Assembly (NCBI GenBank): GCA_937892015.1
Contig: CALAUY010000183.1
Location: forward strand, 1-8,149
Reading direction: 5' to 3'
Source of the DNA: an uncultured Bacteroidales bacterium
GTDB lineage: Bacteria; Bacteroidota; Bacteroidia; Bacteroidales; Paludibacteraceae
Length of the DNA stretch: 8,149 nt
Below the pieces are notes generated by a model. That model ran no database searches and had not been told where the DNA came from. It was given only the letters and a program-made list of their open reading frames with translations. How positions within the stretch are numbered: the first letter of the stretch is position 1; every line of letters starts with the position of its first letter. The position numbers and the translations under genes were made by a program. This document shows positions 1 to 5,585 of the stretch, piece after piece.

Positions 1-61
1 CCCACAAGGGGTACGATCACTTCGTGTGCACCCCTACCTTAGGGGAGCGCTCCTATGGAGC
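1..61. repeat. Overlapping inverted repeats after the last stop codon
   Basis: Several perfect short inverted repeats overlap here: AGGGGT (7-12) with ACCCCT (30-35), enclosing ACGA (13-16)/TCGT (22-25); CCCCTA (31-36) with TAGGGG (40-45), loop of three; the palindrome GGAGCGCTCC (44-53); and GCTCC (49-53) with GGAGC (57-61). The C-rich arm at 30-36 can pair either left or right, so the hairpins exclude each other. There is no T-run on either strand, so it is not a textbook intrinsic terminator. It may be a REP-like element, the edge of a longer repeat, or a structured 3' end of the transcript. Confidence 0.6.
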
Positions 62-64
62 TAG

Positions 65-871
65 TTAGATATGGATGGAGAAATGGGAGAGGATCATGCG
101 GAGGTCTCCTTGAGTGAAGATAATCTCTACATGTCCGCCGGAGGTATCGCCGGTGCAGGTATATCGGACTTTGCATCCGGCGAGGCAGAAGTTTTTGATG
201 ACGTCTTGCGTGGTGGTTTTCTTGGCGCTCATGAGGTCTTTCCAGATACGTTGTCGGACATATAATTGTGCGGTGGTACGGAAAGCCTCGTTGCTGAGAT
301 TGACTTGTTCGTCTTCCGCGACAGTGTAAGCCATAGTGACGAGTCCGGGTTCGTAGTTGATGTCAGTCATCGTCATCTGGTTGTTGATTTTATAGGGCAT
401 ACGCTGTTGCGCCAAGAGGACATGCATCTGCACCTTGACGCGCGCGGTCTCTTTGTCGGAGAAACGTCCGTGACAAACGGAGTCGAGCAGTTGCGGTGAG
501 GCATAATAGAAATGTGACTTGTTCTTGGTGTCGAGCCTCAGTCGCAACCAGACGTTGTGGTCGGCCATCTCGCCGAGTAGGGTAGTCAGTGGCGCGTAGA
601 GGGTGTCTTCAGAGAGTGAGAGTAGGGCGTAAGGCATGATGATGGCCGACTGTGGGATGTAGGTGTCTGTTTTGACGAGCGTGCAGAGGGTGTCGTTTTC
701 AACGAAGATGCGCGTCAGTTCGCCAACAGGCGTTTTCATTGGACATTGGTTGTTGAGCGCATTGGCACTGATGCCGAGCTCTTTGCGGAACGCGTAGTCG
801 GAGAAGTTACAGGCAGAGCAGCCCCAGAGGACGAGGGCAGTCATCGCAAGTCGTGTGATGTAGCGGGTCAT
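65..871 (-). CDS. Hypothetical lipoprotein, last gene of the series
   Basis: I do not recognise the family. The protein is about 268 residues if it starts at the ATG at 869-871. It then begins MTRYITRLAM, a short basic stretch followed by a hydrophobic segment ending LWGCSAC, which fits a lipoprotein signal peptide with the modified cysteine at residue 18 or 21. The rest is a soluble mixed region with several cysteines near the C-terminus (FCLAGCKVRYTC) and no motif I can name. The start is uncertain: the frame stays open to a GTG at 961, and in-frame ATGs lie at 925, 898 and 871, one in each unit of a 27-bp tandem repeat. The 871 start is preferred because it gives a normal-length signal peptide. 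The 961 start would overlap the WYL gene, which stops at 939. Probably membrane-anchored in the envelope, cotranscribed with the WYL regulator. Confidence 0.75.
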   Translation of the reverse strand: MTRYITRLAMTALVLWGCSACNFSDYAFRKELGISANALNNQCPMKTPVGELTRIFVENDTLCTLVKTDTYIPQSAIIMPYALLSLSEDTLYAPLTTLLGEMADHNVWLRLRLDTKNKSHFYYASPQLLDSVCHGRFSDKETARVKVQMHVLLAQQRMPYKINNQMTMTDINYEPGLVTMAYTVAEDEQVNLSNEAFRTTAQLYVRQRIWKDLMSAKKTTTQDVIKNFCLAGCKVRYTCTGDTSGGHVEIIFTQGDLRMILSHFSIHI

Positions 872-943
872 TGTGTTGGGTGTGCGTTGGCGGTACATCG
901 TGTGTCGTGTGCGTTGGCGGGTCATCGTGTGGGGTGTGTTAGA
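863..943. repeat. Three 27-bp tandem repeats carrying start codons
   Basis: Imperfect tandem units occupy 863-889, 890-916 and 917-943. Each begins with gcgg and has a CAT (ATG on the minus strand) at about the same position. Read in the frame of the downstream lipoprotein they encode 9-residue units MTRQRTRHT, MYRQRTPNT and MTRYITRLA. The array straddles the stop codon of the WYL gene (939-941) and the start of the lipoprotein. It looks like slippage that multiplied the initiation region. Confidence 0.85.
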
Positions 944-1880
944 AAAGCGAGAGTTGCTCACCGACGTAATGGAGGTTCATCCCATAATTGCGCGCTTGCC
1001 ACTGCGTGTCATCCACAAAACGTTGCCTAAGGTCACCAGGGGCGAGTATCTCGATGGTCGAACCGAGTGGTCGCAACATCTCTGCCAACTCGGCTGTAGG
1101 TGCGAGCCAGAAAGTGAAGACAGCTTGGTCGTCACTCTTCTCGACGAGTCGTTGCGAGGGATGAAGCGGTTGAGCGAGTAGTCGTTGCACCGCTTTGCCG
1201 GTGACGCGTACCGTGATGGTCTGCGGGTCACGACTGCGGTCAACTCCCACGTACCCGTCGAAATGTCGTACTGCTTTCCATGAGCGCGGGTACTTGAACC
1301 GCTTGGGTGTCCGTTCGAGCCGGATGATGTTGTCGAGTGCGTATAGGGTCAGTTCGTCTTGCTTGGATGAGCGTCCGACCACGAACCACGCATCGTGGAA
1401 CTGCTTGAGACAATAGGGCATGAGGAGGAACTGCGAAGGGGCGTTTTCGCCGTTTTCATCGGGCTTTTCGCTGCGATACGTGAGGCGCAGAACAATCCCT
1501 TGCTGCATGGCATCGATGAAGACGGGCAACCAACGCGAACCGACAGGAACAGGCTCGAAGAGTACCCGTGAGCGCAGATTCTTATCTTTGCCGAGCAGCA
1601 ATGGCGTAAACGCGTTGAGCATGAGCGACAACTCTTCATCGGTTACGCCCGCGAGATAATAGAGGTTGCCACTCTTTCGGTCACAGAGAATATCGAGTCC
1701 GAAGAGCTCGTGGATGGCCTCTTTGTGTCGGTGAAACGAGCGAGCGTCGTACTCCTCTTCGTGGTCGGTGTTGACGGGGCTACTAATCCACTGCTTGTCA
1801 ATCTCGTGCTTGGATATTCTGCCGGCCGAATAGATTGTGTTAATCAACCAGATGTAACGGTTGAAAAGAGATGCTGCCAT
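939..1880 (-). CDS. WYL-domain transcriptional regulator
   Basis: A 313-residue protein of the YafY/PafBC-like WYL family in the form common in Bacteroidetes. Residues 1-75 form the N-terminal winged-helix-type region (MAASLFNRYIWLINTIYSAG, then FHRHKEAIHELFGLDI and GNLYYL). Residues 118-190 are the WYL domain: LRLTYRS at 131-137, MPYCLKQFHDAWFVVGRS at 154-171 with WFV in place of WYL, and LDNIIRLE at 182-189. Residues 218-292 are the C-terminal WCX extension. Family members bind DNA as dimers and are thought to sense a nucleic-acid or nucleotide ligand through the WYL domain, acting as repressors or activators. The gene starts 21 nt after the upstream lipoprotein stop, with GGAG seven bases before the ATG. 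Its place in the series makes it a candidate regulator of it, but that is inference; many WYL genes act elsewhere. Confidence 0.93.
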   Translation of the reverse strand: MAASLFNRYIWLINTIYSAGRISKHEIDKQWISSPVNTDHEEEYDARSFHRHKEAIHELFGLDILCDRKSGNLYYLAGVTDEELSLMLNAFTPLLLGKDKNLRSRVLFEPVPVGSRWLPVFIDAMQQGIVLRLTYRSEKPDENGENAPSQFLLMPYCLKQFHDAWFVVGRSSKQDELTLYALDNIIRLERTPKRFKYPRSWKAVRHFDGYVGVDRSRDPQTITVRVTGKAVQRLLAQPLHPSQRLVEKSDDQAVFTFWLAPTAELAEMLRPLGSTIEILAPGDLRQRFVDDTQWQARNYGMNLHYVGEQLSLF

Positions 1881-1883
1881 ATT

Positions 1884-1917
1884 GTTACTCCATTGAGGTG
1901 GTTACTCCATTGAGGTG
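1884..1917. repeat. Exact 17-bp tandem duplication at a gene junction
   Basis: The 17-mer gttactccattgaggtg occurs back to back at 1884-1900 and 1901-1917 without mismatch. On the minus strand each copy reads CACCTCAATGGAGTAAC. The upstream copy encodes the last codons (Thr-Ser-Met-Glu-stop) of the lipoprotein gene. The downstream copy fills almost the whole spacer and supplies the GGAG placed 7 nt before the ATG of the WYL gene. Collapsing the duplication would leave only about 4 nt between stop and start. Confidence 0.95.
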
Positions 1918-2747
1918 AAATGCGGGACAGTGTCCTTGTCGATGTAAAGACTTTGTTGCGTGATGTGTGAGGAGAGTGATCCATCGTACCCTGCTGCCAG
2001 AAGGACGTATCGTGAGTCGGGCTCGGGGAAAAACAGCATTTGTTGGGCGTTTTGCATGAGGATATAATCCATGAGTCCGAACGCCTTGTACGTCTCAATC
2101 AGATAGTTGAGATAACCTATTGCCGACCCGCTGTATTCGGCCTGAAACCTGTCAGAATCGATGCAATCGCAGATATAGTACGTTTGGTCGTCAGATGGCA
2201 TGACATACAGGTTGTTCTGTTCGATGGAGAACTGGAACGTGAGGTCCACATTGTGCAGCGAGTCGGTCGTGAAATAGGTGTAGTAGAGGTTGCCCATCGG
2301 TTGGTTGGAGACGGGGTTGACGCAAAAAGCGTACACCATATATTCTGTTTGCGGCTCGAGGTTGGTGAAATGGGCCGTTTGTGCGCCGTACCAGAGGACG
2401 TGCGACGAGAAAGGAGCAATGTAGCGTTCACCCTGTTTGAGCCAGTACTTGCGCCAATCGAGGTAGTCGCGGTAGAGGCTGTCCATGACTAAGATCATGT
2501 AGTCGCGGTTGAGCGTGGCGGTAGAGGGCGTATAGGCCTTACTACGCTCGATGCACTCGACGTAGAAATAGGCGCGGTCGTCCTCCGGCTCTAAGAGCAC
2601 TTGTGCCGTGCCGGCAGTCATCTTGTCGGTTAAGACGGTGATGGCAATGGGTGTCGGGCGAGTGATGTACTCGGCTTCACCATTATTGCAGGCGGTGATA
2701 ATCAATGCCACCGCGCAGACGAGAGTGGTATGTAGGTATTTGCTCAT
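1902..2747 (-). CDS. Lipoprotein with fibronectin-III-like modules
   Basis: A 281-residue protein with a lipoprotein signal peptide: MSKYLHTTLV followed by a hydrophobic stretch and the lipobox ITAC, so Cys20 would be lipidated. After a short linker, residues 34-162 look like a beta-sandwich module: ITVLTDKMTAGTAQVLLEP, then AYFYVECI, and the Fn3-like LEPQTEYMVYAFCV at 130-143. Residues 168-270 repeat the same plan (LTFQFSIEQNNLYVMPS, YYICDCI, RYVLLAAGYDG). Such two-module lipoproteins are frequent in Bacteroidetes envelopes and often bind ligands or other surface proteins; no catalytic motif is visible. The start ATG overlaps the stop of the upstream hydrolase by 4 nt (ATGA at 2744-2747 on the minus strand), implying translational coupling and a shared job. 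Exact function unknown; the Fn3 assignment is by eye. Confidence 0.82.
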   Translation of the reverse strand: MSKYLHTTLVCAVALIITACNNGEAEYITRPTPIAITVLTDKMTAGTAQVLLEPEDDRAYFYVECIERSKAYTPSTATLNRDYMILVMDSLYRDYLDWRKYWLKQGERYIAPFSSHVLWYGAQTAHFTNLEPQTEYMVYAFCVNPVSNQPMGNLYYTYFTTDSLHNVDLTFQFSIEQNNLYVMPSDDQTYYICDCIDSDRFQAEYSGSAIGYLNYLIETYKAFGLMDYILMQNAQQMLFFPEPDSRYVLLAAGYDGSLSSHITQQSLYIDKDTVPHFTSME

Positions 2748-4006
2748 TCTTCTGCGTTTTTGAGGAAATTGTTGACGATACCGATGAAGGTAAGATAACC
2801 TTTCATATGTCCGCCGTAGTGCCCGAAATTGTACTCGATATTGCAGTATTGGTACTCGTTTCTGGCTCTGACGGAGTTGTCGAACGGCACCACATCGTCG
2901 TCGCGTGAGTGGAACATATAGACGGGTGCATCGGGTGCCCAGAGAGAGACGATGGAGTTGCGCATGAGTGCTCGGTAGAGCTTAAAACTGTCGGTTGTGC
3001 GCTTGTCGCGGCACTCGTCGGTGACGATGTCTGAGAGACGCTGCGCGCCAATGAGTGTACCTATCTGCGCCACCGTGTATTTCTTCGAGTTGATGTACTC
3101 GTCGTACGTCTCGAGCAGATTGGGCTTGAAGAAGATGGAGTAGTCGAGTCCGAGGTTCTCTGCCACGTTCATGCCTTGTATGATCATGGGCACGGCGCAT
3201 GGGATGCCGGTGATGTCGTCCTCCATCCACTTGTCGTAGGTGGCGGCAAGGTCGTAAGGTCCTGCACCGGCGAAGTTGCGGCGTATTTTCACTTGTGGAT
3301 AATAACGTTCGAGCACGTACTGAACGCCCATCGTGACTGCACCGCCTTGCGAGTAGCCCATCAGATAGACGGAGGTGTCTTGTGGTAGGCAGTCAACCGC
3401 TTTCAGGTAGGGTAGGGCGGAGAAATAGAGGTCAACCACATTGCGCGCTGTCAGTTCGGTGGCAATATACGGATGCGGCAGTGCACTGGTACATCCGTAA
3501 CCGATGTAGTCGGCCACGATGACGGCGTAACCGTGCCCGGCCAAAATGCCCTCAATGGGAAAACATTGCGAGGGTGCTTCGAAGTTCGCTCCGATGGTGT
3601 AATGACTGACGAGAACGATGTTGCGCACCGCCCCTTTCTCGGGCAGTACTATCTTGCCGGAGAGGATGATAGAATCGCCGTTTTGGTCGATAGATTGGTA
3701 GATGCCGGCAATCTGCCACGCTTTGCGTGATTGCGTGAACCCGAGCATCGACTGTGCAATGGCGGCAGTAGTGAGACTCGACGCATGTCGGACGTTGCCG
3801 GTTGTATCCTCAGGCAGTTGCGGCTGTTCACCGGGTAAAGACGGCATGGCAGGAAGAGACCCCTCAAAATCCACGCACGAGACCGATGTGGGCGAGAAAG
3901 CGCCATCGACGTATTGCATGAAATTGACGTATTCGGGCTGTTCGGGCGAACAGGCCACCAAGCATGCGAGAGTGAGAATATATGTCAGTTTCTTCTTCAT
4001 AATCAT
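2744..4006 (-). CDS. Alpha/beta-hydrolase (esterase/lipase) lipoprotein
   Basis: A 420-residue secreted hydrolase resembling secretory lipases and bacterial prolyl-peptidase-like esterases. The signal peptide MIMKKKLTYILTLACLVAC has lipobox LVAC with Cys19. Start may instead be the second ATG at 4000. The catalytic core begins near residue 115 (ILSGKIVLP). The oxyanion-side strand is VLVSHYTIGA at 131-140. AVIVADYIGYG at 161-171 is the usual strand before the lid. The nucleophile is Ser219 in the elbow GYSQG (217-221). The acid is probably Asp370 in HSRDDDVVP (366-374), and the base His396 or His400 in FGHYGGH. All triad elements are present, so it should be active on an ester- or amide-type substrate, anchored at the envelope. 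It follows the beta-barrel gene by 9 nt and is translationally coupled to the next lipoprotein. The substrate is unknown; the nearby reductases raise the possibility of sterol or bile-acid esters. Confidence 0.9.
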   Translation of the reverse strand: MIMKKKLTYILTLACLVACSPEQPEYVNFMQYVDGAFSPTSVSCVDFEGSLPAMPSLPGEQPQLPEDTTGNVRHASSLTTAAIAQSMLGFTQSRKAWQIAGIYQSIDQNGDSIILSGKIVLPEKGAVRNIVLVSHYTIGANFEAPSQCFPIEGILAGHGYAVIVADYIGYGCTSALPHPYIATELTARNVVDLYFSALPYLKAVDCLPQDTSVYLMGYSQGGAVTMGVQYVLERYYPQVKIRRNFAGAGPYDLAATYDKWMEDDITGIPCAVPMIIQGMNVAENLGLDYSIFFKPNLLETYDEYINSKKYTVAQIGTLIGAQRLSDIVTDECRDKRTTDSFKLYRALMRNSIVSLWAPDAPVYMFHSRDDDVVPFDNSVRARNEYQYCNIEYNFGHYGGHMKGYLTFIGIVNNFLKNAEE

Positions 4007-4015
4007 TCAGTTACG

Positions 4016-4645
4016 TTATAACCGTACTCCGATAGAGACAGAGAAAAGTCGCGAGCCAACCATGTATATCTCTTTGCCGTTAGTGAGGCTGAACATGCCG
4101 CCCAGTTCGAACGTGCCGAAGAACATGTCTCTGCCGATGGAAAGGCCCAGGAGCGACAAGTTGAGCACAGGTGCCACAGCAGTTGTTCTGCCGCGGTAAT
4201 CGGTTTCAGAGCCGCTGTTGATGAGCATACCTGCCCCTAATCCGCAGTAGAGGTTCACCCATTCGTGCCAAAAGAACGTGAAGCGAATGGTAGGCATGAG
4301 TGAGATGTCGAAGAAATAGCGTGTGGAGAAGATGGGCTCGTTGTCACCCGGCATTTCGTGCATCCACCATACCTGCTGATAGTCAATCATTCCACCGTAC
4401 GAAAACCAATCGTTTTGTCGGTAGTGGTACTCGGCGAAGATATGTCCGGTGTAGTGATAGTCGAATGTTTGTTCGAGGGTGAAGTACGTGGGCGAGTCGT
4501 GCCAAACCATCGTCTCGTAGAGCGGGTCGCCGTACCCCACACGTATCTCATGTGACCTCCACTCGCGGTTGGCGCGATCTTCGGCCATCAACGTGAGCGG
4601 TGCAATCAGAGACAATATAAGAAGCAGTTTTTTCATCTTTTTCAT
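4016..4645 (-). CDS. Small outer-membrane beta-barrel protein
   Basis: A 209-residue protein with a clear type-I signal peptide (MKKMKKLLLILSLIAPLTLMA, cleavage likely after Ala21). The mature part is rich in aromatic, alternating strands: HEIRVGYGD, YHYTGHIFAEYHYRQNDWFSYGG, FFDISLMPTIRFTFF, LYCGLGAGMLI, FFGTFELGGMF and the final LFSVSIGVRL. These are typical of 8-stranded outer-membrane barrels in Bacteroidetes. The predicted location is the outer membrane. No enzyme motif is seen; the barrel could be structural, a binding protein or a narrow conduit for hydrophobic molecules. The start ATG lies inside the last unit of a 28-bp tandem repeat; a second in-frame ATG follows two codons later. 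It sits between the cytoplasmic reductases and the envelope hydrolase/lipoprotein pair, 9 nt ahead of the hydrolase gene. Confidence 0.83.
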   Translation of the reverse strand: MKKMKKLLLILSLIAPLTLMAEDRANREWRSHEIRVGYGDPLYETMVWHDSPTYFTLEQTFDYHYTGHIFAEYHYRQNDWFSYGGMIDYQQVWWMHEMPGDNEPIFSTRYFFDISLMPTIRFTFFWHEWVNLYCGLGAGMLINSGSETDYRGRTTAVAPVLNLSLLGLSIGRDMFFGTFELGGMFSLTNGKEIYMVGSRLFSVSIGVRL

Positions 4646-4717
4646 GAATTTGTCGATACGCTTTTTATTTCATGAATTTGTTGATACGCTTTCTATTTCA
4701 TGAATTTGTCGATACGC
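4643..4717. repeat. 28-bp tandem repeat across SDR stop and barrel start
   Basis: Units start at 4643, 4671 and 4699, each with catgaatttgt; the first two differ at 2 of 28 positions, and the third matches the first for its first 19 bases before diverging. On the minus strand the unit has the form CGTATCGACAAATTCATG. The copy at 4699-4717 encodes the SDR C-terminus (RIDKFM). The middle copy is mostly intergenic and contains a two-codon mini-ORF (ATG AAA TAA from 4673). The copy at 4643-4670 supplies the ATG of the beta-barrel gene. The array accounts for nearly all of the 47-nt gap. Confidence 0.93.
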
Positions 4718-5469
4718 CTGAAAAGACTATAAACCAACCAATCAGGGCAATGCTTGACGAAGGGTAGATAGAGGTGGTTGATGAGTCCGGGCATGCAGCG
4801 TTTCTTACCGCGAAAGAGTGCCTTGAGTGCTTTGCTGACCAGTTTCTCGGGTGGGATGGAGATATGCAGCCTAACTGCCAGTTTCCGCAGTTTGGGTGAG
4901 AGCCCGTAAAGACCGGTATCGACAGCCCCCGGCATCACGGAGAGGACGTTGATGCCGTACGGATGCAGCTCGTACCATACTGAACGCGAGAAATTGTCGA
5001 TGTAGGCTTTCGTGGCGATGTAACACTGAATGCCGGGCATGGCGAGAAATCCCGCGAGGCTGGACATGTTGAGTATATACCCTTTGCGTCGGCGTTGCAT
5101 GTCTTCGGCAAAGAGACGTGTCAGTCGTGTCGTATTGAGCACATGGAGGTTGAGCATCCGTTCGATGCGCTCCATCGGCACGTTCGTCATGTAATTGAAG
5201 AAGAACACACCGGCGTCGTTGATGAGAATATCTATCTCTAAACCGTGCTCGTGGCAGTAGGAGTGCAGCTCTTCGGCCGACGAGGGGTCGGTCAGGTCTT
5301 TGTAGAGTGGGATGGCCTTGACGTGATAATCGGCCTCGATGGCAGTTGCCGCCACGGCCAACTCTTCGGCCTGATTAGAGACGAGCAGGATGTCGTGTCC
5401 CTGTTCGGCCAATTGCCTTGCGAACATGAGTCCGATGCCGGATGATGCGCCTGTTACTAATGCTTGCAT
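4693..5469 (-). CDS. SDR-family NAD(P)-dependent oxidoreductase, candidate hydroxysteroid dehydrogenase
   Basis: A 258-residue classical short-chain dehydrogenase/reductase of normal length. Rossmann glycine motif TGASSGIG at 6-13; NDAG at 84-87 (variant of NNAG); helix Asn107; catalytic Ser137 in NMSSLAG; Tyr150 and Lys154 in YIATK; and PGAVDT at 180-185, which closes over the nicotinamide. All catalytic residues are present. The family interconverts carbonyl and hydroxyl groups on steroids, sugars, acyl chains and other substrates, so substrate cannot be read from the motifs. Its position downstream of a steroid 5-alpha-reductase homologue and an OYE-type ene-reductase makes a 3-hydroxysteroid (possibly 3-beta) dehydrogenase the favoured guess. 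The residue following the second Rossmann strand is not a clear Asp (LLVSNQ), so NADP use is possible. The last residues RIDKFMK are encoded by the first copy (in reading direction) of a 28-bp tandem repeat. It is separated from the upstream gene by 116 nt. Confidence 0.93.
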   Translation of the reverse strand: MQALVTGASSGIGLMFARQLAEQGHDILLVSNQAEELAVAATAIEADYHVKAIPLYKDLTDPSSAEELHSYCHEHGLEIDILINDAGVFFFNYMTNVPMERIERMLNLHVLNTTRLTRLFAEDMQRRRKGYILNMSSLAGFLAMPGIQCYIATKAYIDNFSRSVWYELHPYGINVLSVMPGAVDTGLYGLSPKLRKLAVRLHISIPPEKLVSKALKALFRGKKRCMPGLINHLYLPFVKHCPDWLVYSLFRRIDKFMK

Positions 5470-5585
5470 GCGTGCTCTCTTTTTTATCTTATGGTTATCT
5501 TATGGTTATCTTATGGTTATCTTATGGTTACCGTTGCTTGCGAGTTGCACCCTTCCTTTAACCATTTTTTGCGTTTTATTTGCGT
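5470..5585. other. Longest intergenic gap (116 nt), AT-rich, possible internal promoter region
   Basis: This is the only sizeable gap between genes in the window. It contains four copies of an 11-bp repeat (listed separately), a T-rich stretch near 5565-5570, and, by the stop of the upstream gene, two near-identical units gcgttttattt (5571-5581) and gcgtttattt (5582-5591). I do not see a convincing Bacteroidetes promoter (TTG plus TAnnTTTG) on the minus strand, nor a clear GC-rich terminator. ATGGTTA in each 11-bp unit is complementary to TAACCAT at 5559-5565, so a weak 7-bp stem is possible. Confidence 0.6.
5486..5529. repeat. Four exact 11-bp tandem repeats upstream of the SDR gene
   Basis: The 11-mer atcttatggtt is repeated four times without a mismatch at 5486-5496, 5497-5507, 5508-5518 and 5519-5529. 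The array ends 17 nt upstream of the SDR start codon (5467-5469). On the minus strand the unit is AACCATAAGAT. The period is close to one helical turn, so the units lie on the same face of the DNA, which would suit a protein-binding array. Slippage without function is equally possible; copy number is likely to vary between strains. Confidence 0.95.

Noticed and set aside
1..61. Rho-independent terminator for the gene series
   Set aside because: Stems are present but no T-run follows on the minus strand, so it was listed only as inverted repeats.
939..961. GTG at 961 as the start of the last lipoprotein
   Set aside because: It would add 30 residues, mostly repeat-encoded and basic, before the signal peptide and overlap the WYL gene; the ATG at 871 gives a normal lipoprotein signal.
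2040..2492. Plus-strand open frame of 150 codons
   Set aside because: Antisense shadow of the Fn3-like lipoprotein; composition is Val/Glu-rich, as expected from reverse reading of this codon usage.
3702..4199. Plus-strand open frame of 165 codons
   Set aside because: It spans the reverse of the hydrolase N-terminus, the 9-nt junction and the barrel C-terminus, with no domain or signal; both minus-strand genes are well supported.
4643..4717. Possible CRISPR or phage attachment repeat
   Set aside because: Units are directly adjacent without spacers and overlap coding ends, so this is a tandem duplication; no integrase or cas gene is present.
5470..5585. Promoter of the SDR gene
   Set aside because: No TAnnTTTG-like -7 element with a TTG at -33 could be found on the minus strand, so no promoter feature is listed.
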